This document shows positions 1 to 6,705 of a stretch of DNA of 64,000 nt, one piece after another. Under the pieces are notes generated by a model, which did not search any database, had not been told where the DNA came from, and saw nothing but the letters and a program-made list of their open reading frames with translations. Position numbers and translations under genes: made by a program. Source of the stretch: an uncultured bacterium (lineage in GTDB: Bacteria; Elusimicrobiota; Elusimicrobia; Elusimicrobiales; Elusimicrobiaceae); the NCBI GenBank assembly GCA_949291365.1, contig CASEVJ010000005.1:124001-188000 (forward strand). The letters run 5' to 3'. Numbering within the stretch: position 1 is the first letter of the stretch; the number at the start of each line of letters is the position of its first letter.

Positions 1-308
1 GCGCAGTCTGAATCGGAAGAAGACGGCAAACCATATTCTTCAAAAGAAAATAAATTTTGCCCATTAGAACCTTCAAAACACAATTCATCATCCCCATGTT
101 CCAAAAGGCAAATACTTTGCTGGTCACGCAAGGCCTTGAGCATGGCAATCGCTTCCGTGGCGCGGCTCTTTTCCACCGCTTTGGTATACTGCGGCAACGC
201 CACTGCAGACAATATCCCAATAATCAACACCACCACCAGCAACTCTATCAGCGTAAACCCTGCCGAAGGGGCGGTGCATAACCCTTTTTTTATCGTTTTG
301 CAAAACAT
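1..308 (-). CDS. Type IV pilin-like protein, C-terminus cut by window edge
   Basis: The first 102 codons of a type IV pilin/pseudopilin are visible; the gene continues left of the window. The start (ATG, 306-308) follows a good AGGAG ribosome site. The leader is longer than in the other three pilins here: about 17 residues ending in Ser-Ala-Gly, then Phe-Thr-Leu-Ile-Glu, so the prepilin peptidase site is the Gly-Phe bond and Glu is at mature position 5. The following hydrophobic helix and the Leu-Pro-Gln-Tyr-Thr-Lys-Ala-Val-Glu-Lys segment match the other pilins in the window. Two Cys follow in the visible globular part. It is likely an inner-membrane subunit of a type IV pilus or type II secretion-like fibre; which one cannot be told. 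Confidence 0.85.
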   Translation of the reverse strand, partial: MFCKTIKKGLCTAPSAGFTLIELLVVVLIIGILSAVALPQYTKAVEKSRATEAIAMLKALRDQQSICLLEHGDDELCFEGSNGQNLFSFEEYGLPSSSDSDC

Positions 309-370
309 AATTTTCTCCTAAAATAATATCTTTAATTTCTTATTAATATTCCAGCCCGTCCATAAAGTTC

Positions 371-376
371 TATAAT
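371..376 (+). promoter_or_regulatory. -10 box TATAAT, leaderless-type promoter of ybaK
   Basis: TATAAT begins 12 nt before the ybaK ATG at 383. Transcription would start at or within a base or two of the start codon, and no Shine-Dalgarno sequence lies between. Confidence 0.6.
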
Positions 377-382
377 TTAACC

Positions 383-895
383 ATGAAAGACCCAATCTAC
401 AAAACCAACGCCGCACGCCATTTGGACGCTTTGCATATTCCTTACGTGCTGGTGGCCTACCACGCAAACGAGGCAGACCTTTCTGCCGTGCATGTGGCGC
501 AATCCGTTGGAGAAAACATAGAACAGGTATATAAAACATTGGTGTTGAAAGGAGACAAAAGCGGATTTTTTGTGTGTGTAATTCCCGGAGCCGATGAGCT
601 GGATTTAAAAGCCGCCGCGCGTGCCAGCGGCAACAAAAGCTGCGCCATGCTCCCTGTCAAAGAATTAATGCCGGTTACCGGCTACATACGCGGCGGATGC
701 AGCCCGCTGGCCATGAAAAAGCGTTTCCCCACTTATATACAGGAAGATTGTTTGCGCTGGGATTTTATATATATCAGCGCCGGCAAACGCGGCCTGCAAA
801 TCAAAATTTGCCCCCGGGATTTACTGCAGGCCACTGGGGCTTCCGCCGTTGCACTGACGCAGCCCAGACGGAAGGGAGACCCAGAAAACATCTAG
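383..895 (+). CDS. ybaK: YbaK/EbsC-type aminoacyl-tRNA deacylase
   Basis: 170-residue single-domain protein of the YbaK/ProXp family, which hydrolyses mischarged Cys-tRNA(Pro) or related species in the cytoplasm. Family hallmarks seen: the N-terminal Thr-Asn-Ala-Ala-Arg segment, the Gln-Val-Tyr-Lys-Thr-Leu-Val motif near residue 50 with the conserved lysine, and Tyr-Ile-Arg-Gly-Gly-Cys-Ser-Pro near residue 105. Length is normal for the family. There is no Shine-Dalgarno site before the ATG; a TATAAT box 12 nt upstream suggests a leaderless transcript. The exact substrate within the family cannot be decided from sequence alone. Confidence 0.9.
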   Translation: MKDPIYKTNAARHLDALHIPYVLVAYHANEADLSAVHVAQSVGENIEQVYKTLVLKGDKSGFFVCVIPGADELDLKAAARASGNKSCAMLPVKELMPVTGYIRGGCSPLAMKKRFPTYIQEDCLRWDFIYISAGKRGLQIKICPRDLLQATGASAVALTQPRRKGDPENI

Positions 896-1009
896 GCCCT
901 TTTTATAAATATACATAGGCCCAAAGACTCTGTTGCAATAAAAAATTTTTTTCTAAAGTAGAAATAGAAGCAAGCAGTACCAACCTAAAAATGTATGAGG
1001 AAAAAGATA

Positions 1010-1561
1010 ATGAAGAATAAAAAATGGATGTTAACCCTTTTACTTGCTTTCTGTGTGGCCGCACCGGTTTTTGCCCAAAACATAGACGCCATGAGCGCCA
1101 AAGTACAGAAAGCCATTGAAGCCGCCAATATCAAAGCGGCAAAGGCCAATTGTACTTATTGCGGAAAACAAATTGCCCAGGGGCAGCATTGCTCTGCCCG
1201 CGCTTATGCCGAGCTTTGCACCGCCCAGGAAGCGGCCCCCCGTGCCTCCGCGGCCGCCCAGCCGGAAGCCACCTGCGCCAAATGCGGTGAAAAATTGAAC
1301 ATTGACCAGCGCTACCACGGCGCCAAACACGAATGCAAAGCCGACGGCAAACAAGCCAAATCTGAAAAATATTGCATTTACTGCGGCGAACAAATCAAAT
1401 CCGACGGCCAAACCTGTTCTGCCCAAGGACATAATGCCCGCTGCACCAATACATGCCCGGAATGCGGCCTGGATCTGAACAATCCCGAAAACCTCAGCCA
1501 AGACGGCAAACATCACTGCAAATTCAAATTGACCATTAAGCCGGCTGAACAGAAAAAATAA
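1010..1561 (+). CDS. Secreted Cys-rich protein with four CxxC zinc-ribbon-like modules
   Basis: 183-residue protein with an N-terminal signal peptide (about residues 1-22, ending Phe-Ala-Gln). ATG at 1010 is preferred over the in-frame ATG at 995 because GAGG sits 9 nt upstream and the signal peptide begins there. The mature part has four CxxC units (Cys48/51, 89/92, 122/125, 149/152), most followed by Gly and by further Cys 10-20 residues later (61, 70, 109, 136, 145, 170), typical of treble-clef or rubredoxin-like zinc knuckles. Units one and three are close copies (CxYCGxQI...CSA). Zinc ribbons are common in the cytoplasm but uncommon in exported proteins; the Cys could instead form disulfides. 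Function unknown. A terminator follows directly. Confidence 0.75.
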   Translation: MKNKKWMLTLLLAFCVAAPVFAQNIDAMSAKVQKAIEAANIKAAKANCTYCGKQIAQGQHCSARAYAELCTAQEAAPRASAAAQPEATCAKCGEKLNIDQRYHGAKHECKADGKQAKSEKYCIYCGEQIKSDGQTCSAQGHNARCTNTCPECGLDLNNPENLSQDGKHHCKFKLTIKPAEQKK

Positions 1562-1578
1562 ATCGACTGTTTTTTCAA

Positions 1579-1610
1579 AATCCCCGTTTAAATACAAACG
1601 GGGATTTTTT
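1579..1610 (+). terminator. Rho-independent terminator after the Cys-rich protein gene
   Basis: Inverted repeat AATCCCCGTTT/AAACGGGGATT followed by a T run, about 20 nt after the stop codon. Confidence 0.85.
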
Positions 1611-1789
1611 ATGGATCTAAAACAGCTGCCCGCTGGCGGCCCCTGGGCTGAACGGAAGCCGCCGGAAGAGACCCGTTTCTTGGCGTTGTTAAAAGCCAGA
1701 CAAACGCACACAAAGCAGACGTGTAAAAAATATTTCCCAGCAAACAACAAGCGTTTTATTTTGCGCCACAGAAACGGTGCTTCGTTTGC

Positions 1790-1795
1790 TATACT
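1790..1795 (+). promoter_or_regulatory. Extended -10 box of the RDD-pilin fusion gene
   Basis: TTTGC followed by TATACT forms a TGn-extended -10 box about 30 nt before the ATG at 1826. Unlike many neighbours this gene then has a short leader with a TTGGAGG ribosome site. Confidence 0.5.
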
Positions 1796-1825
1796 GTATA
1801 TATACCGTCCGATTGGAGGATTTGT

Positions 1826-2659
1826 ATGTATGTAAGCGTATGGAAACGTTTTTGGGCGTTTATTATAGACGTATGCGTATTTGCCCTACTCTTTATCGTG
1901 CTGGCGCAACTCATGGACGACTTTACCGTTTCGCTGGTACTGTTAGTGCTGATTTGGCTCTATTATGCCTTATTAGAAAGTTCCCCCTGGCAGGCCAGTT
2001 TGGGCAAGCGCATGATGGGGCTGAAAGTTGTAGACAAACGCGGCCGCCGACTGACCTTTGTCAAAGCGACCAAACGCCTGCTTTCCCGTTTAGTAACGAA
2101 CCTCACCTTTTATTTCGGTTTTTTTACTGCGGCGTTTGATTCGCACAAAGAAACCCTGCACGACAAAATGAGCAAAAGCGTCGTCATCAGCAAAAACTGC
2201 GAATTTAATCCCGACGATTACCAAGAGCCCGATAACCACGATATCACCCTGCTGACTGTTATTTCCGTATTGTTAGCCCTTATTTTCGTAGCCGGTCTTC
2301 TGTGGTGGGTGGTGCTGCCCCAATACCAAAAAATAGGCGACCGTTTAAATGCCGCCACCATTATAGACAACTTAAACCTGGCCGCCCAAAACCGCCCAGC
2401 CCGCATACAGGCCGCCCAGGGCGGAGAAGAAATTTGGCTCAAAAGCTATACGGGCTGCGTCAATGACCCTAATGACCCGCTGACGCTGGAATGCAACGGC
2501 TACCGCATGACGCTGCAGCCGGACGGAATTGCCGCCGTGAGCCACCTTTCTGACTGGCATGAATATACGCTGTTTAAGTCTTACCAGACGGACAAAATCT
2601 CTTGCAGGGGCGAAAGCAAATCGGCAGAAAAATTCTGCCGCAGTTTGGACTTGCCCTAA
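1826..2659 (+). CDS. RDD-family membrane protein fused to a pilin-like C-terminal domain
   Basis: 277 residues. Residues 1-125 are an RDD domain: two membrane helices (about 10-29 and 34-50), then the basic stretch after Pro54-Trp (Leu-Gly-Lys-Arg-Met-Met-Gly-Leu-Lys-Val) and a third hydrophobic segment near 90-104. A fourth helix (140-165) ends Val-Leu-Pro-Gln-Tyr-Gln-Lys-Ile, like the end of the pilin N-terminal helix. The C-terminus (260-276) has CxGESxxAxxxCxSxxL, aligning without gaps with the C-terminus of the pilin at 23785-24258. There is no GFTLxE prepilin cleavage site. The gene has a TTGGAGG site and its own terminator. I infer an inner-membrane protein carrying a periplasmic pseudopilin-like domain; the role is unknown. 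RDD proteins are usually poorly characterised transporters. Confidence 0.75.
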   Translation: MYVSVWKRFWAFIIDVCVFALLFIVLAQLMDDFTVSLVLLVLIWLYYALLESSPWQASLGKRMMGLKVVDKRGRRLTFVKATKRLLSRLVTNLTFYFGFFTAAFDSHKETLHDKMSKSVVISKNCEFNPDDYQEPDNHDITLLTVISVLLALIFVAGLLWWVVLPQYQKIGDRLNAATIIDNLNLAAQNRPARIQAAQGGEEIWLKSYTGCVNDPNDPLTLECNGYRMTLQPDGIAAVSHLSDWHEYTLFKSYQTDKISCRGESKSAEKFCRSLDLP

Positions 2660-2677
2660 TCTGCCCGTTTGTTTTAT

Positions 2678-2704
2678 CCCCCCGGCAACAGCCGGGGGTT
2701 TTTT
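2678..2704 (+). terminator. Rho-independent terminator after the RDD-pilin fusion gene
   Basis: CCCCCCGGC-AACA-GCCGGGGG hairpin followed by six T. Confidence 0.9.
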
Positions 2705-2810
2705 CTGGTAAACAGACAGGTAAAACCATGCCGGGCGTACACAGAAAAACCGCTTCTATCCTTTTTGCTCCGGCGGCAGGATTTTAACTGCAAAGGCGAA
2801 AATTATATAT

Positions 2811-2836
2811 AAAAAACCCCGCTGTTGCCGGCGGGG
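2811..2836 (-). terminator. Rho-independent terminator of the small lipoprotein gene
   Basis: On the minus strand CCCCGC (2836-2831) pairs with GCGGGG (2822-2817), followed by six T. Confidence 0.85.
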
Positions 2837-2851
2837 CAAAGAGCCAAATTT

Positions 2852-3277
2852 TTATTGCAGTACACTGGGCGGAGGCAAAGAGCCGTCTGCGGGCAGGGCT
2901 TCCTCTTCTTCAGGCGCGGGCGCGGCAGGTGCATCCGGCAGCTGGGCAGAGGGTTCTGCAGCAGGAGCGGCAGAAGGAGCCGGAGCCGCTGCGGGCTCCG
3001 CTTCGGCGGAAGCGGACACCTCTACCGTCTGGGCAAATGGGGATAAATCCAATTCTTCATAGGATTGCATCACGGGCTCTATAGTTTGCTCGGCAGGGTA
3101 GGGCTCTTCCTCTTCTGCCGATGCCGGCGCCGCAAGAGAAGGATCCGCCGCAGGAGCGGCCTGCTGGGCAGGTTGAGAGGTGCTGTAGGTGCCGGAAGGG
3201 TTCCACCACACAGGCGGATTGCCGGCGCAAGCGCCCAATACACAGCATGAAAAAAGAATAACAACGTGTTTTACCAT
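2852..3277 (-). CDS. Small Ala/Pro/Glu-rich lipoprotein
   Basis: 141 residues. The signal peptide ends in a lipobox (Leu-Gly-Ala-Cys at about 14-17), so it should be lipidated and envelope-anchored. The mature chain is low complexity, rich in Ala, Pro, Glu and Ser, and probably unstructured; the Asn-Pro-Pro-Val-Trp-Trp-Asn-Pro segment after the Cys is its only distinctive motif. No domain recognised. A TATAAT box begins exactly 12 nt before the ATG with no Shine-Dalgarno sequence. The gene lies just downstream of lipA on the same strand (8-nt gap) but appears to have its own promoter inside the lipA 3' end. Confidence 0.75.
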   Translation of the reverse strand: MVKHVVILFSCCVLGACAGNPPVWWNPSGTYSTSQPAQQAAPAADPSLAAPASAEEEEPYPAEQTIEPVMQSYEELDLSPFAQTVEVSASAEAEPAAAPAPSAAPAAEPSAQLPDAPAAPAPEEEEALPADGSLPPPSVLQ

Positions 3278-3283
3278 AAATGT

Positions 3284-3289
3284 ATTATA
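3284..3289 (-). promoter_or_regulatory. -10 box TATAAT, leaderless-type promoter of the small lipoprotein
   Basis: TATAAT on the minus strand begins at 3289, 12 nt before the ATG at 3277; it overlaps the last codons of lipA. Confidence 0.55.
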
Positions 3290-4202
3290 CCTGTTTTGCC
3301 GCTTTGGGCAACTGTATTTTCCGGTTTAGCAAGGCCTCTTTATACAGGGCTCCCGCCCGGTAACTGCTGCGCACCAACGGCCCGCAGGCCGCCGCGGCAA
3401 ACCCTATTTCCAGCGCATATTCCTGCCACATTTTATATTCCGCCGGCTCGGCATAACGCAGCACCGGGTGATGGTTACGGGAAGGAGCCAGATATTGCCC
3501 TATCGTCACTAAATCCACCCCCGCCGCACGCAAATCTTGCAGGGTATGTTTAACCTGCGTTTCGCTTTCCCCCAACCCCAGCATTAAACCGGACTTGGTA
3601 AAAACCTGCGGTGCAACTGTTTTGCTATACGCCAGCAAATCCAATGACCGGCGGTAATCCGCCCCCACCCGCACGCCGGCATAAAGCTGCGGCACCGTTT
3701 CAATATTGTGGGCCAATACGGCAGGCCGGGCGGACAATACCGTCTGCACATCTTCTTTCCGCCCACGGAAATCAGGCACCAGCGGCTCCGTCTGCCCAGT
3801 GGGGTTTAAAGCAGTAATTGCCTGCATAACCCGCGCAAAATGCGCCGCACCGCCATCGGGTAAATCATCACGCGTAGGGGAAGTAAGCACCGCATAGCGG
3901 ATATGCCACTCTTTCACCGTCTGGGCAATCTTTTCGGGCTCACTTTCATCTGGCGGCAGCGGCTTTTGCTTGGTAACGGCGCAAAATTTGCAGCCCCGGG
4001 TGCAAATACCGCCTAAAATCATAAACGTCGCGTCCCCGCAGTTTAGACACTCGCCGCGGTTGGGGCATTTGGCCTCCACACACACCGTGTGCAGGGCAGA
4101 GCGGTCTAATCCATGCTGCGCCGAAATAGCCGCCTGCGTACGCAGGGCGGCTTTATTGCGGGCTACCATTTCTTTAAGCCAAGCGGGTATTTGGGTTGCC
4201 AT
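3285..4202 (-). CDS. lipA: Lipoyl synthase
   Basis: 305 residues, normal for LipA, a radical-SAM enzyme that inserts two sulfurs into octanoyl groups on lipoate-dependent proteins. Auxiliary-cluster cysteines Cys41/46/52 (CX4CX5C) and radical-SAM cysteines Cys67/71/74 (CX3CX2C, CTRGCKFC) are intact, as is the C-terminal RSSY motif. The reading frame is open upstream, but the ATG at 4200-4202 matches the family N-terminus. It is divergent from the SpoIID gene with only 21 nt between the start codons, and has no obvious Shine-Dalgarno sequence. No lipB or lplA is seen in the window. Confidence 0.95.
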   Translation of the reverse strand: MATQIPAWLKEMVARNKAALRTQAAISAQHGLDRSALHTVCVEAKCPNRGECLNCGDATFMILGGICTRGCKFCAVTKQKPLPPDESEPEKIAQTVKEWHIRYAVLTSPTRDDLPDGGAAHFARVMQAITALNPTGQTEPLVPDFRGRKEDVQTVLSARPAVLAHNIETVPQLYAGVRVGADYRRSLDLLAYSKTVAPQVFTKSGLMLGLGESETQVKHTLQDLRAAGVDLVTIGQYLAPSRNHHPVLRYAEPAEYKMWQEYALEIGFAAAACGPLVRSSYRAGALYKEALLNRKIQLPKAAKQV

Positions 4203-4223
4203 ATTGATATAATTATAGTAAAT
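4203..4223. promoter_or_regulatory. 21-nt divergent promoter region between lipA and the SpoIID gene
   Basis: The gap is almost pure A/T and holds -10-like boxes on both strands (TATAAT 4208-4213 and TATAGT 4214-4219 on plus; TATAAT 4217-4212 and TATATC 4211-4206 on minus). Neither gene has a Shine-Dalgarno sequence, so both transcripts probably start within about 0-8 nt of their ATG, with overlapping promoters whose -35 regions would lie inside the opposite gene. Confidence 0.5.
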
Positions 4224-6323
4224 ATGAAGACTTTTCTTTATGGTGTCATGCTTGCTTTGTGTTGGACTGTGCCTATGTGGGTGCAGGCGCAGGAGTTTGC
4301 GCCTGATGCCCAGCCCGCCGCCCAAACAGAAAACCGCCTGCGCCAAGCCGCCGAAGAATATTTTGACGGAAACCCGGCTAGCGCATTAGAAAAATACATT
4401 GAAATTTCCAAAGACACCCAGGAGCGCGACGCCTTTTTAAACGCTGCATTTATCGCCCTAGAGCAAGGCGCCCCCAAGCAGGCCGTAGACATCATGACCT
4501 CGGCCTATTTGCTCTACCCGCAGGACGACGACGTCCTGGAATTTACCGCAGAGGCCTATCTGGCAGACGGCCAATATGAAAACGCCGAAAAATTCTTTTC
4601 TCTGCTCCCCGGCGGCGGGGAACGCTCTGAATTTATTTTAATCCAGCTGGCCCGCGCACAAATAGGCATGGGAGAGAGCAAACTGGCCAAGCGCAATTTA
4701 CAACGTGCCGCCAAAGGAGAAAATCATATTTCTCTGTCTAACTATTTGCTGGGACAAATTTACGAAAAAGAAAAGAATTGGGAAAAAGCCGCAGATGCTT
4801 TCGGCGCCGCTATTTCTTACGACCATCAGTTCACCGAAGCTCGCCGCCACTACGCTTATGCGTTAGAGCAGAACAAACAATATAATGAAGCTTACCGCCA
4901 ATACCGTATGTTGCGCTCCGCCAGTCCCTCCGACAAACAGGCCAGTGCCGCCTTGCAGCGGCTGCGCCCCAAACTGACTAAAACTGATAAAGAGCTCAGC
5001 CGCGACAAAGAACGCACCACCCATACCATCGTCAAGCCGGTGGTTTCTCTGGAAGGTAAATTGCAGCAGCTGCGCGTGGCGCTGGGTACAACAGCCGGAG
5101 GCAGGCCTTCGGCACGCAGCAGTGTTATTTTCACTCCCTCTCACCCGTTCCGTATTACCAACAAAGCCACCGGAAAAACCTTGGTCATGGGCCAAGCCAA
5201 AGAAACCTGGCGCGCCGAATTGCAAAAAGGGAAAGCCGCTCTAGTGTCCCCCAAAGGGAAACGCTATGTTTTCTCCGGCGCTGTGGTCATCACCCCCAAG
5301 TCGGCCTCTTCCCAGGAAGGCGCCACTATTTTGATAGAAAAAGTCATGAGCGGGGCCGGCATGACATGGGCCAGCGTAGACGACAAAGAATACCGCGGCC
5401 AGCTGGAAATTATTCATGACAAAAAACGCAACACCTTGCTGCCGGTCAATCTGGTCAATATTGAAGAATACTTAATGGGGGTCATGTCGTCCGAAATGCC
5501 TTCCCAGTTCCCGATGAACGCCCTGCGCGCCCAGGCCGTATTGGCCCGCACCTATGCTTTAAAACATCTGGGCAAACACAAGGCCTACGGATATGATTTG
5601 TGCGATACGCAAAACTGCCAGGTATACGGCGGCGTAAATGCCGAAAGCGAACCCGGCAACGCCGCCGTAGAGTCCACCATGGGGCAAGTGCTGCTCTATG
5701 ACGGCAAACCGGTAGAAGGGGTCTTTTCCGCCAATGCCGGCGGCTTTACCCAAAGCGCCAAAAGCGCGGGCTGGTTTCAAACGCCGTACCTGGTGCCTAC
5801 CAGCGACTATAAAAATTTTGATATAGACTTGTTGCAGCCCTATCAATTCAAAACGTTGCTGCAGCACCCGCAGGACGCCTACAGCCGCTACGACAAGCAC
5901 GTCAGCCGCGCCGCCTACCGCTGGGCCCGCGTCATAGAAGAGGAAAACCTGCGCCAAATTATCAAACGCCAAAAGAAAGACATCGGCCCGATTACCGCCA
6001 TTATCCCGCAAAAGCGCGGACGCTCCGGTTACGTCAGCCGCGTGTTGGTCAAAGGGACAAAAGGCAGCGTCACACTTTCCAAAGAAAACGTCATTCGCAA
6101 CAATTTAGCCCCCGGCATGCTGCGCAGCAGTTATTTTATCGTCGTGCCTAATTATGAAGAGCGCAAACTCAAAAATTTCCTCTTTTACGGCGGCGGCTGG
6201 GGCCACGGTGTGGGATTTTGCCAGACGGGCTCTGCCGGACGCGCAGAAGCCGGGCAGGAATATCCGGAAATTTTAATGCACTACTTCCCGGGCACGGAGC
6301 TGAAAGACACCCGCGAAAAATAA
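4224..6323 (+). CDS. Exported TPR protein with SpoIID/LytB domain
   Basis: 699 residues from ATG 4224. Signal peptide about 1-22; TPR-like helical repeats about 30-250; SpoIID/LytB domain in the C-terminal half. Seen: the Asn-Ile-Glu-Glu-Tyr-Leu-x-Gly-Val signature with the following Ser-Ser-Glu-Met (the catalytic-type Glu of SpoIID lytic transglycosylases), Ala-Leu-Arg-Ala-Gln-Ala-Val-Leu-Ala-Arg-Thr-Tyr-Ala, and the terminal Gly-Trp-Gly-His-Gly-Val-Gly-Phe-x-Gln block. SpoIID proteins cleave denuded or uncrosslinked glycan; in non-sporulating Gram-negatives they probably act in cell-wall remodelling or division. The TPR region could recruit it to a complex. Confidence 0.85.
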   Translation: MKTFLYGVMLALCWTVPMWVQAQEFAPDAQPAAQTENRLRQAAEEYFDGNPASALEKYIEISKDTQERDAFLNAAFIALEQGAPKQAVDIMTSAYLLYPQDDDVLEFTAEAYLADGQYENAEKFFSLLPGGGERSEFILIQLARAQIGMGESKLAKRNLQRAAKGENHISLSNYLLGQIYEKEKNWEKAADAFGAAISYDHQFTEARRHYAYALEQNKQYNEAYRQYRMLRSASPSDKQASAALQRLRPKLTKTDKELSRDKERTTHTIVKPVVSLEGKLQQLRVALGTTAGGRPSARSSVIFTPSHPFRITNKATGKTLVMGQAKETWRAELQKGKAALVSPKGKRYVFSGAVVITPKSASSQEGATILIEKVMSGAGMTWASVDDKEYRGQLEIIHDKKRNTLLPVNLVNIEEYLMGVMSSEMPSQFPMNALRAQAVLARTYALKHLGKHKAYGYDLCDTQNCQVYGGVNAESEPGNAAVESTMGQVLLYDGKPVEGVFSANAGGFTQSAKSAGWFQTPYLVPTSDYKNFDIDLLQPYQFKTLLQHPQDAYSRYDKHVSRAAYRWARVIEEENLRQIIKRQKKDIGPITAIIPQKRGRSGYVSRVLVKGTKGSVTLSKENVIRNNLAPGMLRSSYFIVVPNYEERKLKNFLFYGGGWGHGVGFCQTGSAGRAEAGQEYPEILMHYFPGTELKDTREK

Positions 6324-6650
6324 CCGTCTCTCCCCCTCGCGCCCGTTTTCCTGTTGCTCTATTGTATACCCTATCTGAACGCCCACTTCCGCCGTTGCTC
6401 TTTGGCTCTAGACCTCATTTCCCGTTCTCTCCGCACGTCTATTTCCGTCGGGTAAAACAGGGTATTTACCGTAGCAAAAGAGAGATATTTTTGGATTTGT
6501 CTGCTCCGTTTGTGTCCTGCCTCCAACCTGCCAAAAGCCCCCTGGCCGCGCGGCAAACGCACATATGGCGGATTTATAGGCGGCGTATTTCGGCTCAAAA
6601 GCATATCATTCCCCTATTGACACATGGAGTTTACAAAGAAAAAGATTTAT
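6324..6650. other. Intergenic region, nothing recognised
   Basis: 327 nt between the convergent SpoIID and coiled-coil genes. No convincing ORF with a ribosome site, no RNA gene and no clear terminator for the plus-strand gene was seen; only the minus-strand terminator at its right end. Confidence 0.4.
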
Positions 6651-6676
6651 AAAAAACCCCCGGGCTTAACCGGGGG
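6651..6676 (-). terminator. Rho-independent terminator of the membrane-anchored coiled-coil gene
   Basis: On the minus strand CCCCCGG pairs with CCGGGGG, followed by six T. Confidence 0.9.
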
Positions 6677-6705
6677 CTTAAATATGGATACAAAAGATAT
6701 GCAAA

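Noticed and set aside
1040..1750. Antisense ORF over the Cys-rich protein
   Set aside because: The plus strand has a signal peptide, SD and terminator; the antisense frame has none.
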